NCBI GenBank assembly: GCA_910585815.1
Contig: CAJUFJ010000042.1
Coordinates: forward strand, 1-30,265
Source of the DNA: an uncultured Oscillospiraceae bacterium
Lineage (GTDB): Bacteria > Bacillota > Clostridia > Oscillospirales > Oscillospiraceae
Direction of reading: 5' to 3'
DNA length: 30,265 nucleotides
Below the pieces are notes generated by a model. That model worked only from the letters and a program-made list of their open reading frames with translations, did not search any database and was not told the origin of the DNA. The position numbers and the translations under genes were made by a program. Positions 1 through 7,095 of the stretch are shown one piece after another. The first letter of the stretch is position 1, and the number at the start of each line of letters is the position of its first letter.

Positions 1-1
1 C

Positions 2-61
2 TTCGGGGGCACCTTCCCCCCGGAGGGTGGAAGGCTTGCCCTGCGGGGGACGAAGAAGTAG
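2..61 (+). CDS. Possible 3' end of an upstream gene (partial)
   Basis: One frame is open from the window edge to a TAG at 59-61, giving about 19 residues ending in RGTKK. The stop codon sits at the start of a GTAGGGG repeat, as do four other gene ends in this window, which mildly supports a real gene end. Too little is visible to name a product, and another frame is also open here, so this is a weak call. Confidence 0.25.
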   Translation, partial: FGGTFPPEGGRLALRGTKK

Positions 62-91
62 GGGGCGGTCTGCGGCCGCCCTTACCAAACG

Positions 92-137
92 TGTCAACTC
101 TTTTTGATTGTAATAAAATGTGCGGTAGAACATCCCC
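92..137 (+). repeat. Upstream element, copy 1 of 2
   Basis: The segment around TTGATTGTAATAAAATG through AGAACATCCCC closely resembles 3586-3630. Both copies follow a GTAGGGG-type palindrome and both lie just upstream of a TTGAC -35 box. It may be a regulatory element or simply the outer part of a dispersed repeat; the sequence alone does not decide. Confidence 0.5.
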
Positions 138-151
138 GCCCCAAAAACACC

Positions 152-180
152 TTGACGAAAGGGATTCGGGGCGGTATGAT
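152..180 (+). promoter_or_regulatory. Sigma-A-type promoter of the alpha-hydroxy-acid oxidising gene
   Basis: TTGACG (152-157), a 17-base spacer and TATGAT (175-180) lie about 30 bases upstream of the ATG at 210. Spacing and position fit a housekeeping promoter. Confidence 0.6.
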
Positions 181-209
181 TTGAGGCAGAGAAACAAGGA
201 GGGGTTACC

Positions 210-1223
210 ATGACCTATCAAGAGATTTTAGCGGCCGCCCGCACGTGCAGCGGGCCCTACTGCAAGGCGTGCCCGGTGTGCAACGGCCGCGCCTGCAAAA
301 ACACCATGCCCGGTCCCGGGGCCAAGGGCACGGGAACCGTGGCCGCCCGGAACTACGACGCCTGGCAGGAGGTGTGCCTGAACATGGACACCATCTGCGA
401 AAACGGCCCGGTGGACACCCGGTTCACCCTGTTCGGCCAGACCTACGACCTGCCCGTCTTCGCCGGTCCGGTGGGGGCGGTGAAGCTCCACTACGGCGAC
501 AAGCTCACCGACCAGGGGTATAACGAGGTTCTGGTGCCCGCCTGCGTGGACGCCGGCATCGCCGCCTTCACCGGCGACGGCACCGACCCCGCCGTCTTCG
601 CCGCCGCCGCCAAGGCCATCGGCCAGAACGGCGGCAAGGGCATCCCCACCGTGAAGCCCTGGGACCGGGACACCCTCTTTGCCAAGCTGGACCAGGGCAA
701 GGCCTCCGGGGCCCAGATGTTCGCCATGGACATCGACGCCGCCGGCCTGCCCTTCCTGAAGGGGCTCAATCCCCCCGCCGGCTCCAAGACGGTGGCCGAG
801 CTGCGGGAGGTCATCGAATACGCCGGGGTGCCCTTTATTCTGAAGGGGATCATGACCGTCAGGGGCGCAAAAAAGGCCCTGGAGGCAGGGGCGGCGGGCA
901 TCGTGGTGTCCAACCACGGCGGCCGGGTGCAGGACGGCGTGCCCGCCACCGCTGAGGTCCTGCCCGCCATCGCTGAGGCCGTCAAGGGTCAGATGGTGGT
1001 GATGGTGGACGGCGGCATCCGCTCCGGCGTGGACGTATGCAAGGCCCTGGCCCTGGGGGCCGACGCCTGCATCCTGGCCCGGCCCTATGTCACCGCCGTC
1101 TATGGCGGCGGCGCGGAGGGCGTGAAGGTGCTCACCAACAAGATTAAGGCCGAGCTGGCCGACACCATGGCCATGTGCGGCGTCCACTCCCTGGCGGAAA
1201 TCTCGCGGGATATGATTTTCTAA
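210..1223 (+). CDS. Alpha-hydroxy-acid oxidising protein (FMN-dependent, LldD/lactate oxidase-like)
   Basis: A 337-residue TIM-barrel flavoenzyme of the FMN-dependent alpha-hydroxy acid dehydrogenase family, expected to oxidise a 2-hydroxy acid such as lactate or glycolate to the 2-oxo acid in the cytoplasm; the actual substrate cannot be read from sequence. SNHGGR at 234-239 carries the family's active-site histidine and arginine. LKGI (211-214) supplies a conserved lysine, and DGGIRSG (267-273) with ILARPY (288-293) are FMN-phosphate-binding segments. The N-terminus is unusual for classic LldD: Cys13, 18, 21, 24 and 29 form a tight cluster that could bind metal or an Fe-S centre. The protein is shorter than the usual 350-400 residues. 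The ATG at 210 follows AAGGAGG at good spacing. It appears monocistronic, with a repeat-derived terminator downstream. Confidence 0.88.
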   Translation: MTYQEILAAARTCSGPYCKACPVCNGRACKNTMPGPGAKGTGTVAARNYDAWQEVCLNMDTICENGPVDTRFTLFGQTYDLPVFAGPVGAVKLHYGDKLTDQGYNEVLVPACVDAGIAAFTGDGTDPAVFAAAAKAIGQNGGKGIPTVKPWDRDTLFAKLDQGKASGAQMFAMDIDAAGLPFLKGLNPPAGSKTVAELREVIEYAGVPFILKGIMTVRGAKKALEAGAAGIVVSNHGGRVQDGVPATAEVLPAIAEAVKGQMVVMVDGGIRSGVDVCKALALGADACILARPYVTAVYGGGAEGVKVLTNKIKAELADTMAMCGVHSLAEISRDMIF

Positions 1224-1224
1224 A

Positions 1225-1336
1225 AGGCTCCCTCTCTGAGGGAGCTGGCTGGCCGAAGGCCAGACTGAGGGAGTTCCCCAACTCCTTCCGTCACGGCTTC
1301 GCCGTGCCACCTCCCTCAAAGAGGGAGGCTTTTTTC
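1225..1336 (+). terminator. Repeat family B (copy 1) acting as terminator
   Basis: Two hairpins sit in one unit: GCTCCCTC-TCT-GAGGGAGC at 1228-1246, and CCTCCCTC-AAA-GAGGGAGG at 1310-1328 followed by CTTTTTT. The second is a good rho-independent terminator for the gene ending at 1223. The same architecture occurs in reverse orientation at 13951-14036, so this is a dispersed repeat used as a terminator. Confidence 0.7.
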
Positions 1337-1342
1337 TTTTTC

Positions 1343-1369
1343 TGCAACAATTCTCCTGTTTGAAACGTC
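1343..1369 (+). promoter_or_regulatory. ECF-type promoter of the first sigma gene
   Basis: TGCAAC (1343-1348), 17 bases, then CGTC (1366-1369). A CGT[A/C/T] -10 and an AAC-bearing -35 are typical of ECF sigma targets. The other ECF gene in the window has the same layout (TGTGAC, 17 bases, CGTT), and the shared stretch ACAATTCYCCYG extends beyond the boxes. Autoregulation is inferred. Confidence 0.6.
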
Positions 1370-1395
1370 TATTATAGTGAAAGGAGGTGGCCCGA

Positions 1396-1860
1396 ATGTC
1401 CCGAACATCCAACCGGCCGGTGGATTGGGAGATGCTTGTCACACACAACAAGACCCGTCTGTACCGGGCGGCGCTGGCCATCCTGGGCGACCCCCACGAG
1501 GCGGAGGACGCGGTGCAGGACGCCTTTGTCCGCTATCTGGAAAAGGCCCCGGCGGACCTGGAGGCCCCCTCCGCCTGGCTGATGCGGGTGCTGGTGAACG
1601 GCTGCAAAAGCCGGCTGCGCCTGGCCTGGCGGCGGGTGGGACCCCTGCCGGATACCCTTCCCGCCCCCGGTCCCGAGGAGCGCCAGGAGCTGGAGGAGCT
1701 GTTTTCCCTCCCGCCCGAGGACCGGGCGGTGATCCACCTGCACTACTACGAGGGGTACTCCACCAACGAGATCGCCCAGCTGCTGGGCTGCCGCCCGGGA
1801 ACCGTGCGCTCCCGCCTGTCCCGCGCCCGGGAGAGGCTGCGGAAGCTGCTGGAGCTGTAG
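1396..1860 (+). CDS. RNA polymerase ECF-type sigma factor (sigma-70 family)
   Basis: 154 residues, a normal size for a small ECF sigma. Sigma region 2 lies near residues 12-75, with the core-binding stretch DPHEAEDAVQDAFVRYLE, and region 4 near 98-150, with a helix-turn-helix around STNEIAQLLGCRPGTVRSRLSRARERL. An upstream GTG at 1387 is in frame, but it lies inside AAAGGAGGTGG; the ATG at 1396 has the proper 8-base spacing from that ribosome binding site and was chosen. The gene is followed after a repeat by a membrane-anchored protein, the usual place for its anti-sigma factor, and is preceded by an ECF-type promoter. The TAG stop is also the start of a GTAGGG-type repeat. Confidence 0.9.
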   Translation: MSRTSNRPVDWEMLVTHNKTRLYRAALAILGDPHEAEDAVQDAFVRYLEKAPADLEAPSAWLMRVLVNGCKSRLRLAWRRVGPLPDTLPAPGPEERQELEELFSLPPEDRAVIHLHYYEGYSTNEIAQLLGCRPGTVRSRLSRARERLRKLLEL

Positions 1861-1935
1861 GGCGCGACGACCCGGCGCGCCGTTCACAGCGTGGCATCAT
1901 TTCGTAAGGCGGCGGGACGAGGTCGTCCCGCCCCA
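1861..1935 (+). repeat. Repeat family C, copy 1
   Basis: The tract GGCGCGCC..TTCACAGCGT...GGCGGGACGAGGTCGTCCCGCCCC matches 16733-16797 in order and spacing. It ends in a short palindrome, GGGACGAGGTCGTCCC. It fills most of the 100-base gap between the sigma gene and its presumed partner. Confidence 0.65.
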
Positions 1936-1960
1936 CTGATTTGCAACAAGGAGAATTACC

Positions 1961-3454
1961 ATGAAACAATACAAATCCTATATGGACCGGCAGGAGATTT
2001 CCCCGGCGGTCCACGAAAACCTGCTGAATCTGGAGGCGGGGAAAAAATCCGCCCGCCCCTGGATGAAATACGGCGCTCTGGCCGCCTGCGCCGCCCTGAT
2101 TATCGGCGTGGGGGCGTGGAGACTGACATCCTCCGACCCTGGCGGTCAGACGGCACAGGACGCGCTCTACCCTGGGATCAAAGACTGCTACGGTCCCGGG
2201 GAGATACCACCGGACAGCGCCGGCCAGTTTGCCGCCGACTGCATCCCTCTGCCTGGGGATACGGACGTGGCGGAGCCGGGCGGCAGCTTTGTGGTGAAAA
2301 ACCGTACGTTTGTTGAACTGATCTCCCCCATGATTCCCAGTATCCTCTATCAGGACATTACCGACCGTCCCGAGACAGCCGCCTGCCGTGCCTATAATCC
2401 GGGCAGCTTTATGGTGGACCTGACAAAGGAGGACATCCAGGCCATCTTCTGGGGTCCTGAGAGTGTGCCGGAAGGTGGAGATGACCTGCCCTGTACACTG
2501 TTCTGGAGCGGCTACACGGTTCGCGGCCGCGCCCTGTACGACGGTCAGGGCCAGCTGATGGAGCTGACCATCTGGGGCGAAAATGGCCGGTACGACTTTG
2601 AGCTGGAGCTGCGGCTGGGCGGTCTGCCCATCACCTGCTGCATCGACATGGACCGGGGGGACAAGATCAGCGAGTTTAACGGAGTACAAGTCGCCGGCTG
2701 GAGCAAGGTCTTCGGTCGGAACGGTGACCACTATATCTGCGGCAGCGAGTTCATGACTAAGAACGATATCGGCGTCCGGTTTGTCAACCGGAACAGCTCC
2801 GTACAGTCGGAGCATGTCCCGGGCGAGGACACAGATCTGGAAAGAGCCCAGACCTTTAACGCCCTGTTTGTCCTCCAGGCGCTGACAGAGGGTGGCGGGC
2901 TGCACCTGGACCACCTGAACACCGCAGAGCACGTCCCGGCATGGCGGGAGGAGAGCTTCTCCACCCTGGCCCAGGCCCGGCAGGAGGCGGACTTCTCCCC
3001 CTACCTGCCCACAGCGGAGCCGGAGGGCTACAGCGCCTACGCCGGGAACAAGGAGTTTTACGGCCGTCTCAGCTATCAGGAGGGGCGCAGCAACGACCTG
3101 TTTGTCCGCTGGAGCCGGGGGTATGACAACGTGGAGGTGTGCGTCTACCGGGACGGGTACTACTCCTGTAATCTGGTTGACCCCGACAACCCGGCCAGCT
3201 ACGACCTGCGGCTGTATGAGATTCCTTGGTGCGACAGCGTGCCCAAGGAGCACCGGGAAACGGTGGACCGCCCCGCCTTCCGGGTAGAGGATATGTCCCT
3301 GTCCATCGTGGAGGCCCGGGGCCATGTCCACGACACCGGCGGGCTGACCTTCGACTTCGACGTACTCCACCCCGACGGGACGGTGGTGTCCTACCGCTGC
3401 GACGGCCTGACGGCGGCGCAGGTGTGGGCCATGGTGGAGGAGACCCTCCGGTAA
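1961..3454 (+). CDS. Membrane-anchored protein, presumed anti-sigma partner of the upstream ECF sigma
   Basis: 497 residues: a charged N-terminus of about 35 residues, one transmembrane segment near 36-53 (YGALAACAALIIGVGAW), then a large extracytoplasmic part of about 440 residues. This topology, directly after an ECF sigma gene, is typical of anti-sigma or sigma-regulated sensor proteins of Clostridia. I do not recognise the large external domain; it contains many aromatic and acidic residues and no obvious catalytic motif. It is much longer than the usual 200-350 residue anti-sigma factors, so an added sensing domain is possible. The start ATG at 1961 has AAGGAGA nearby at good spacing. 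The function is inferred from context only. Confidence 0.7.
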   Translation: MKQYKSYMDRQEISPAVHENLLNLEAGKKSARPWMKYGALAACAALIIGVGAWRLTSSDPGGQTAQDALYPGIKDCYGPGEIPPDSAGQFAADCIPLPGDTDVAEPGGSFVVKNRTFVELISPMIPSILYQDITDRPETAACRAYNPGSFMVDLTKEDIQAIFWGPESVPEGGDDLPCTLFWSGYTVRGRALYDGQGQLMELTIWGENGRYDFELELRLGGLPITCCIDMDRGDKISEFNGVQVAGWSKVFGRNGDHYICGSEFMTKNDIGVRFVNRNSSVQSEHVPGEDTDLERAQTFNALFVLQALTEGGGLHLDHLNTAEHVPAWREESFSTLAQARQEADFSPYLPTAEPEGYSAYAGNKEFYGRLSYQEGRSNDLFVRWSRGYDNVEVCVYRDGYYSCNLVDPDNPASYDLRLYEIPWCDSVPKEHRETVDRPAFRVEDMSLSIVEARGHVHDTGGLTFDFDVLHPDGTVVSYRCDGLTAAQVWAMVEETLR

Positions 3455-3470
3455 TCCCCTCGCGTTTCCT

Positions 3471-3579
3471 GTAGGGGCGGCCTGTGGCCGCCCGCAAAAA
3501 AGAGGCGGAGCGTCCCATTCGCAGCTTTTATGTAGGGGCGGACATTGTCCGCCCGCGGGCGCACACTGTGCGCCCCTAC
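3471..3579 (+). repeat. Composite GTAGGGGCG palindromic repeat
   Basis: Three palindromic modules lie side by side: GTAGGGGCGGCCTGTGGCC.. at 3471, GTAGGGGCGGACATTGTCC.. at 3532, and GGGCGCACACTGTGCGCCC ending at 3579. The outer ends are GTAGGGG and CCCCTAC. Both variants, CGGCC/GGCCG and CGCAC/GTGCG, recur across the window. Confidence 0.8.
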
Positions 3580-3585
3580 AGCTCG

Positions 3586-3630
3586 TATCAATTTTCCTGA
3601 TTGTGATAAAATGCACAGTAGGATATCCCC
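3586..3630 (+). repeat. Upstream element, copy 2 of 2
   Basis: Resembles 92-137 (CTGATTGTGATAAAATG then GTAGGATATCCCC). It lies between a GTAGGGG palindrome and the TTGACA box at 3632, the same relative position as copy 1. Confidence 0.5.
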
Positions 3631-3631
3631 C

Positions 3632-3659
3632 TTGACAAATCCCGCCCGGCGGCTATAAT
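3632..3659 (+). promoter_or_regulatory. Promoter of the EIIC gene
   Basis: TTGACA (3632-3637), a 16-base spacer and TATAAT (3654-3659): near-consensus sigma-A boxes. Confidence 0.75.
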
Positions 3660-3700
3660 AGTCCGTACAGGTGTCAAGACACCTATGCGGACTATTTTTT
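3659..3700 (+). promoter_or_regulatory. Nested dyad with T-run between promoter and start codon
   Basis: An outer dyad, TAGTCCG (3659-3665) with CGGACTA (3688-3694), encloses AGGTGTC-AA-GACACCT (3669-3684), followed by TTTTTT (3695-3700). It looks like an intrinsic terminator but begins at the -10 box. It may end transcripts arriving from the upstream gene, act as an attenuator, or be an operator. The full outer stem would not be in a transcript starting near 3666. Confidence 0.5.
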
Positions 3701-3717
3701 GTAAAGAGGAGATTGAA

Positions 3718-4776
3718 ATGAAAGAGTTTTTACAGCGGAAAAATATCGTCATTTCCGCCAAGCGCTACGGCATCGACGCCCTTGGGGCCATGGCCCAGGG
3801 CCTATTCTGCTCCCTGCTCATCGGCACCATCATCAAGACCCTGGGCCAGCAGCTCTCCGCCCAGTTCCTGGTGGACATCGGCCAGTTTGCCTTTGAGATG
3901 TCCGGCCCGGCCATGGCCGTGGCCATCGGCTACGCCTTGAAGACCGACCCCATGGTGCTGTTCTCCCTCACCGGAGTGGGCTGGGCGGCCAACAAGCTGG
4001 GCGGCGCCGGCGGCCCGCTGGCGGTGCTGTTCATCGCCATCATCGCCGCCGAGTGCGGCAAGGCGGTGTCCAGGGAGACCAGAGTGGACATTCTGGTCAC
4101 TCCGGCCGTGACCGTATTCGTAGGGGTTGGGCTGGCCGCCTGCATCGCCCCTCCCATCGCCGCCGGAGCCCACGCCTTCGGCCAGTTTATCAAGGACCTG
4201 ACCATCCTCCAGCCCTTCTGGATGGGCATTGCCGTGTCGGTCCTGGTGGGCGTCGCCCTCACCCTGCCCATCTCCTCGGCGGCCATCTGCGCCTCCTTCA
4301 CCCTCACCGGTCTGGCCGGCGGGGCGGCGGTGGCCGGCTGCTGCGCCCAGATGGTGGGCTTCGCCGTGATGTCCTTCCGGGAGAACCACTGGGGCGGACT
4401 GGTGAGCCAGGGCATCGGTACGTCCATGCTGCAAATGCCCAATATTGTAAAAAATCCCCGCATCTGGATTCCCCCCACCCTGGCCTCCGCCATCACCGGC
4501 CCCATTGCCACCTGTCTGTTCCGGCTGGAGATGAACGACCCCGCCGGCGGCGTGGCCGCCGGCATGGGCACCTGCGGCTTTGTGGGGCAGATCGGCGTCT
4601 GGTCCGGCTGGGTCAACGACGTGGCCACCGGAGCAAAGGCTGCCGTCACCGGCTTTGACTGGCTGGGGCTGGCGCTGGTGTGCTTCATCCTGCCCGCCAT
4701 CCTGTCGGCGGTCTTCTGCCAGGTTCTGCGGAGCATCGGCTGGATCAAAGAGGGCGACCTGACCCTGCCCCAATAA
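3718..4776 (+). CDS. PTS sugar transporter subunit IIC-like membrane protein (PTS_EIIC_2 type)
   Basis: 352 residues, very hydrophobic and rich in Gly and Ala, with roughly nine or ten membrane segments. The pattern (AMAVAIGYALKTDPMVLFS, then a GGAGGPLAVLFIA stretch and a conserved C-terminal FVGQIG) matches the family annotated as PTS transporter subunit IIC of the EIIC_2 type. No EIIA or EIIB component or HPr gene is nearby, so sugar phosphotransfer is not demonstrated and the substrate is unknown. The frame is open from 3685, but the ATG at 3718 follows AAGAGGAG at good spacing and begins a typical N-terminus, so it was chosen. The gene has its own strong promoter. Confidence 0.78.
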   Translation: MKEFLQRKNIVISAKRYGIDALGAMAQGLFCSLLIGTIIKTLGQQLSAQFLVDIGQFAFEMSGPAMAVAIGYALKTDPMVLFSLTGVGWAANKLGGAGGPLAVLFIAIIAAECGKAVSRETRVDILVTPAVTVFVGVGLAACIAPPIAAGAHAFGQFIKDLTILQPFWMGIAVSVLVGVALTLPISSAAICASFTLTGLAGGAAVAGCCAQMVGFAVMSFRENHWGGLVSQGIGTSMLQMPNIVKNPRIWIPPTLASAITGPIATCLFRLEMNDPAGGVAAGMGTCGFVGQIGVWSGWVNDVATGAKAAVTGFDWLGLALVCFILPAILSAVFCQVLRSIGWIKEGDLTLPQ

Positions 4777-4781
4777 ATTTC

Positions 4782-4811
4782 TTGACGCCCCTCCCCCTTT
4801 CGATGTAAAAT
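4782..4811 (+). promoter_or_regulatory. Promoter of the DUF1846 gene
   Basis: TTGACG (4782-4787), an 18-base spacer and TAAAAT (4806-4811), beginning just after the EIIC stop codon. Plausible rather than strong. Confidence 0.5.
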
Positions 4812-4860
4812 ACTGGTGCATGTGTTGTTTTACTGCGGAGAGAGAAAGGGAGAAGATGCA

Positions 4861-6348
4861 ATGGCCAAACAGGGCTTTGACAACGAGAAATACTTAACCA
4901 CCCAGTCCCAGCACATCCGGGACCGGATCGCCCAGTTCGGGGGCAAGCTGTATCTGGAGTTCGGCGGCAAACTCTTTGACGACTACCACGCCAGCCGGGT
5001 GCTCCCCGGCTTCGAGCCGGACAGCAAGCTGCGGATGCTGGAGCAGCTCCGGGACAAGGCGGAAATCATCATCGCCATCAACGCCGGCGACATCGAGAAG
5101 AACAAGGTCCGGGGGGACCTGGGCATCACCTACGACAGCGACGTGCTCCGGCTTATCGACCAGTTCCGGGGCCGGGGGCTGTATGTGGGCAGCGTGGTGG
5201 TCACCCGCTACACCGGCCAGCCCGCCGCCGACGCCTTCCAGGCCCGGCTGGAGGGGCTGGGGCTGAAGGTCTACCGCCACTACCCCATCGAGGGCTACCC
5301 CCACAACATCGCCAAAATCGTCAGCGACGAGGGCTACGGCCGCAACCAGTTCATCGAGACCAGCCGCCCCCTGGTGGTGGTCACCGCCCCCGGGCCGGGC
5401 AGCGGCAAGATGGCCACCTGCCTCTCCCAGCTCTACCACGAGCACAAACGCTCCACCGTGGCGGGCTACGCCAAATTCGAGACCTTCCCCATCTGGAACC
5501 TGCCCCTGAAGCACCCGGTGAACCTGGCCTATGAGGCGGCCACCGCCGACCTGGACGACGTGAACATGATCGACCCCTTCCACCTCCAGGCCTACGGCGA
5601 GACCACCGTCAATTACAACCGGGACGTGGAGGTCTTCCCCGTGCTGGCCGCCATGTTTGAGAAGATCACCGGCTCCTGCCCCTACCAGTCCCCCACCGAC
5701 ATGGGGGTGAATATGGCGGGCAGCTGCATCTTTGACGACGAGGCCTGCCAGGAGGCGGCAAAACAGGAGATCATCCGCCGGTACTACGACGCCCTGTGCG
5801 ACCGCCGCCAGGGCAAGGGCTCAGACAGCGCGGTGTATAAGCTGGAGCTGCTGATGCAGCAGGCAGGCATCACCGCCGATATCCGTCCGGTGGCCGCCCG
5901 GGCCAACGAGCTGGCCGAAGCCACCGGCGAGCCCGCCATGGCCATCCAGCTCTCCGACGGCTCAATTGTGGACGGCAAGACCTCCGAGCTGATGGGCTGC
6001 TCCGCCGCCGCCCTGCTCAACGCCCTGAAAAAGCTGTCCGGCGCAGGGGGACACGGGGTCCACCTCATCGCCCAGTCCGCCATCGAGCCCATCCAGACCG
6101 TCAAGGTGGCCTATCTGGGCTCCGCCAACCCCCGGCTTCACAGCGACGAAGTACTGATTGCCCTGGCCTCCTCCGCCAACGCCGAGCCCAAGGCCGCCCG
6201 GGCCCTGGAACAGCTGGCCGCCCTGAAGGGCTGTCAGGCCCACTGCTCGGTGATTCTCTCCCCGGCGGACGCCACCACCTATAAAAAGCTGGGCCTACAG
6301 CTCACCTGCGAGCCCAAATATCAGACCAACAAGCTGTATCACCGGTGA
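4861..6348 (+). CDS. DUF1846 / UPF0371 family protein
   Basis: 495 residues, the normal size of this family. The N-terminal block GFDNEKYLTTQSQHIRDRI, the central VVVTAPGPGSGKMATCLSQL and the later ADLDDVNMIDPFH are recognisable family signatures. The GPGSGK stretch near residue 180 resembles a P-loop, which hints at nucleotide or phosphate binding; no enzymatic reaction is established for the family as far as I know. It is expected to be cytoplasmic, with no membrane segment or signal peptide. An in-frame GTG at 4816 exists, but the ATG at 4861 follows AAAGGGAGAAG and gives the family's usual N-terminus. It has its own promoter and appears to be transcribed alone. Confidence 0.92.
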   Translation: MAKQGFDNEKYLTTQSQHIRDRIAQFGGKLYLEFGGKLFDDYHASRVLPGFEPDSKLRMLEQLRDKAEIIIAINAGDIEKNKVRGDLGITYDSDVLRLIDQFRGRGLYVGSVVVTRYTGQPAADAFQARLEGLGLKVYRHYPIEGYPHNIAKIVSDEGYGRNQFIETSRPLVVVTAPGPGSGKMATCLSQLYHEHKRSTVAGYAKFETFPIWNLPLKHPVNLAYEAATADLDDVNMIDPFHLQAYGETTVNYNRDVEVFPVLAAMFEKITGSCPYQSPTDMGVNMAGSCIFDDEACQEAAKQEIIRRYYDALCDRRQGKGSDSAVYKLELLMQQAGITADIRPVAARANELAEATGEPAMAIQLSDGSIVDGKTSELMGCSAAALLNALKKLSGAGGHGVHLIAQSAIEPIQTVKVAYLGSANPRLHSDEVLIALASSANAEPKAARALEQLAALKGCQAHCSVILSPADATTYKKLGLQLTCEPKYQTNKLYHR

Positions 6349-6356
6349 ACCTCCGC

Positions 6357-6393
6357 TTGACAGCATATCGAAATTTTGATAAAATAACGATAT
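6357..6393 (+). promoter_or_regulatory. Promoter and candidate operator of the toxin-antitoxin pair
   Basis: TTGACA (6357-6362), 17 bases, TAAAAT (6380-6385). An inverted repeat, ATATCG (6365-6370) with CGATAT (6388-6393), brackets the -10 box, and the spacer has a near-palindrome TCGAAATTTTGA. This is where a Phd/YefM antitoxin would be expected to bind for autorepression (inference). Confidence 0.65.
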
Positions 6394-6414
6394 CAAATCA
6401 AAGGAGGCTCCGTC

Positions 6415-6687
6415 ATGCCCAACATTCGACCCAGCTCCGACCTGCGGAACAACTACAACGAAATTTCCGCGTTTTGCCACCAATACGGCGAGCCGGTGTA
6501 TATCACCAAAAACGGCACCGGCGATCTCGCCGTCCTGAGCATCGAGGCCTACGAGCGCCTCACCGGACGCTTTGAGCTCTACGCCCTCCTGGAGGAGGGA
6601 CTGGCAGACATCCGGGCCGGGCGGACTGTTGACGCAGATGAGGCGTTGGATTCCATTCTGGAGGATTTAGAGAATGGAACGCTATAA
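6415..6687 (+). CDS. Type II antitoxin, Phd/YefM family
   Basis: 90 residues. The N-terminal pattern (IRPSSDLRNNYNEISAFC, then PVYITKNGTGDLAVLS) is the Phd/YefM DNA-binding fold, with SIEAYERL typical of its end. The acidic C-terminal tail (about 60-90) would wrap and neutralise the toxin. The start follows AAAGGAGG at good spacing. The gene overlaps the toxin gene by 14 bases, implying translational coupling, and a palindromic operator candidate covers its promoter. Confidence 0.9.
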   Translation: MPNIRPSSDLRNNYNEISAFCHQYGEPVYITKNGTGDLAVLSIEAYERLTGRFELYALLEEGLADIRAGRTVDADEALDSILEDLENGTL

Positions 6688-7003
6688 AGTTACCCTCTCC
6701 CAGAAAGGAAGTGCAGAGATCCGCGCCATTATCCAGTATATCGCAGTCAACCTGCGGGAACCTGCCACAGCCAGGAACACACAGCGCCGCTTTAAAGAAA
6801 TGGTCGCGTCTCTGAAAATCATGCCCAAACGCTTCGCCCTGGTCCCCGACAGCTGTCTTGCTGCGGCGGGGTTTCGTATGACCTCAGTGGGAAACTATCT
6901 GGTGTTTTACACCCTGGACGAGGAGAAAAAGGTGGTAAACATCTCCCGTGTACTGAACAGCAGGCAAAATTGGACGGAGCTTTTAACCCATGAGCTGTCC
7001 TGA
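6674..7003 (+). CDS. Type II toxin, RelE/ParE family
   Basis: 109 residues, a normal length for the family. The opening YKVTLSQKGSAEIRAIIQYIAVNL and the ending FRMTSVGNYLVFYTLDEEKKVVNISRVL fit a RelE/ParE fold, with the basic and aromatic C-terminal strand expected. Whether it is a ribosome-dependent RNase (RelE) or a gyrase poison (ParE) cannot be decided from the sequence. The ATG at 6674 lies inside the antitoxin gene, with GAGGA eight bases upstream. A hairpin terminator follows the stop codon. Confidence 0.88.
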   Translation: MERYKVTLSQKGSAEIRAIIQYIAVNLREPATARNTQRRFKEMVASLKIMPKRFALVPDSCLAAAGFRMTSVGNYLVFYTLDEEKKVVNISRVLNSRQNWTELLTHELS

Positions 7004-7008
7004 TAAAG

Positions 7009-7045
7009 GCACCCCCGACGGAACATCCACCGGGGGTGCTTCTCT
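7009..7045 (+). terminator. Terminator of the toxin-antitoxin operon
   Basis: GCACCCCCG (7009-7017) pairs with CGGGGGTGC (7031-7039) across a 13-base loop, followed by TTCTCT. The stem is strong but the T-run is poor. It lies between convergent genes and could serve both. Confidence 0.6.
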
Positions 7046-7095
7046 ATCTCATCTCCAGAAAACCAATGATGATATCCACGGCTGCAAGGAAAAAT

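Noticed and set aside
1439..3616. 725-codon open frame on the minus strand
   Set aside because: It lies opposite the sigma and anti-sigma genes and runs across repeats; shadow of GC-rich coding.
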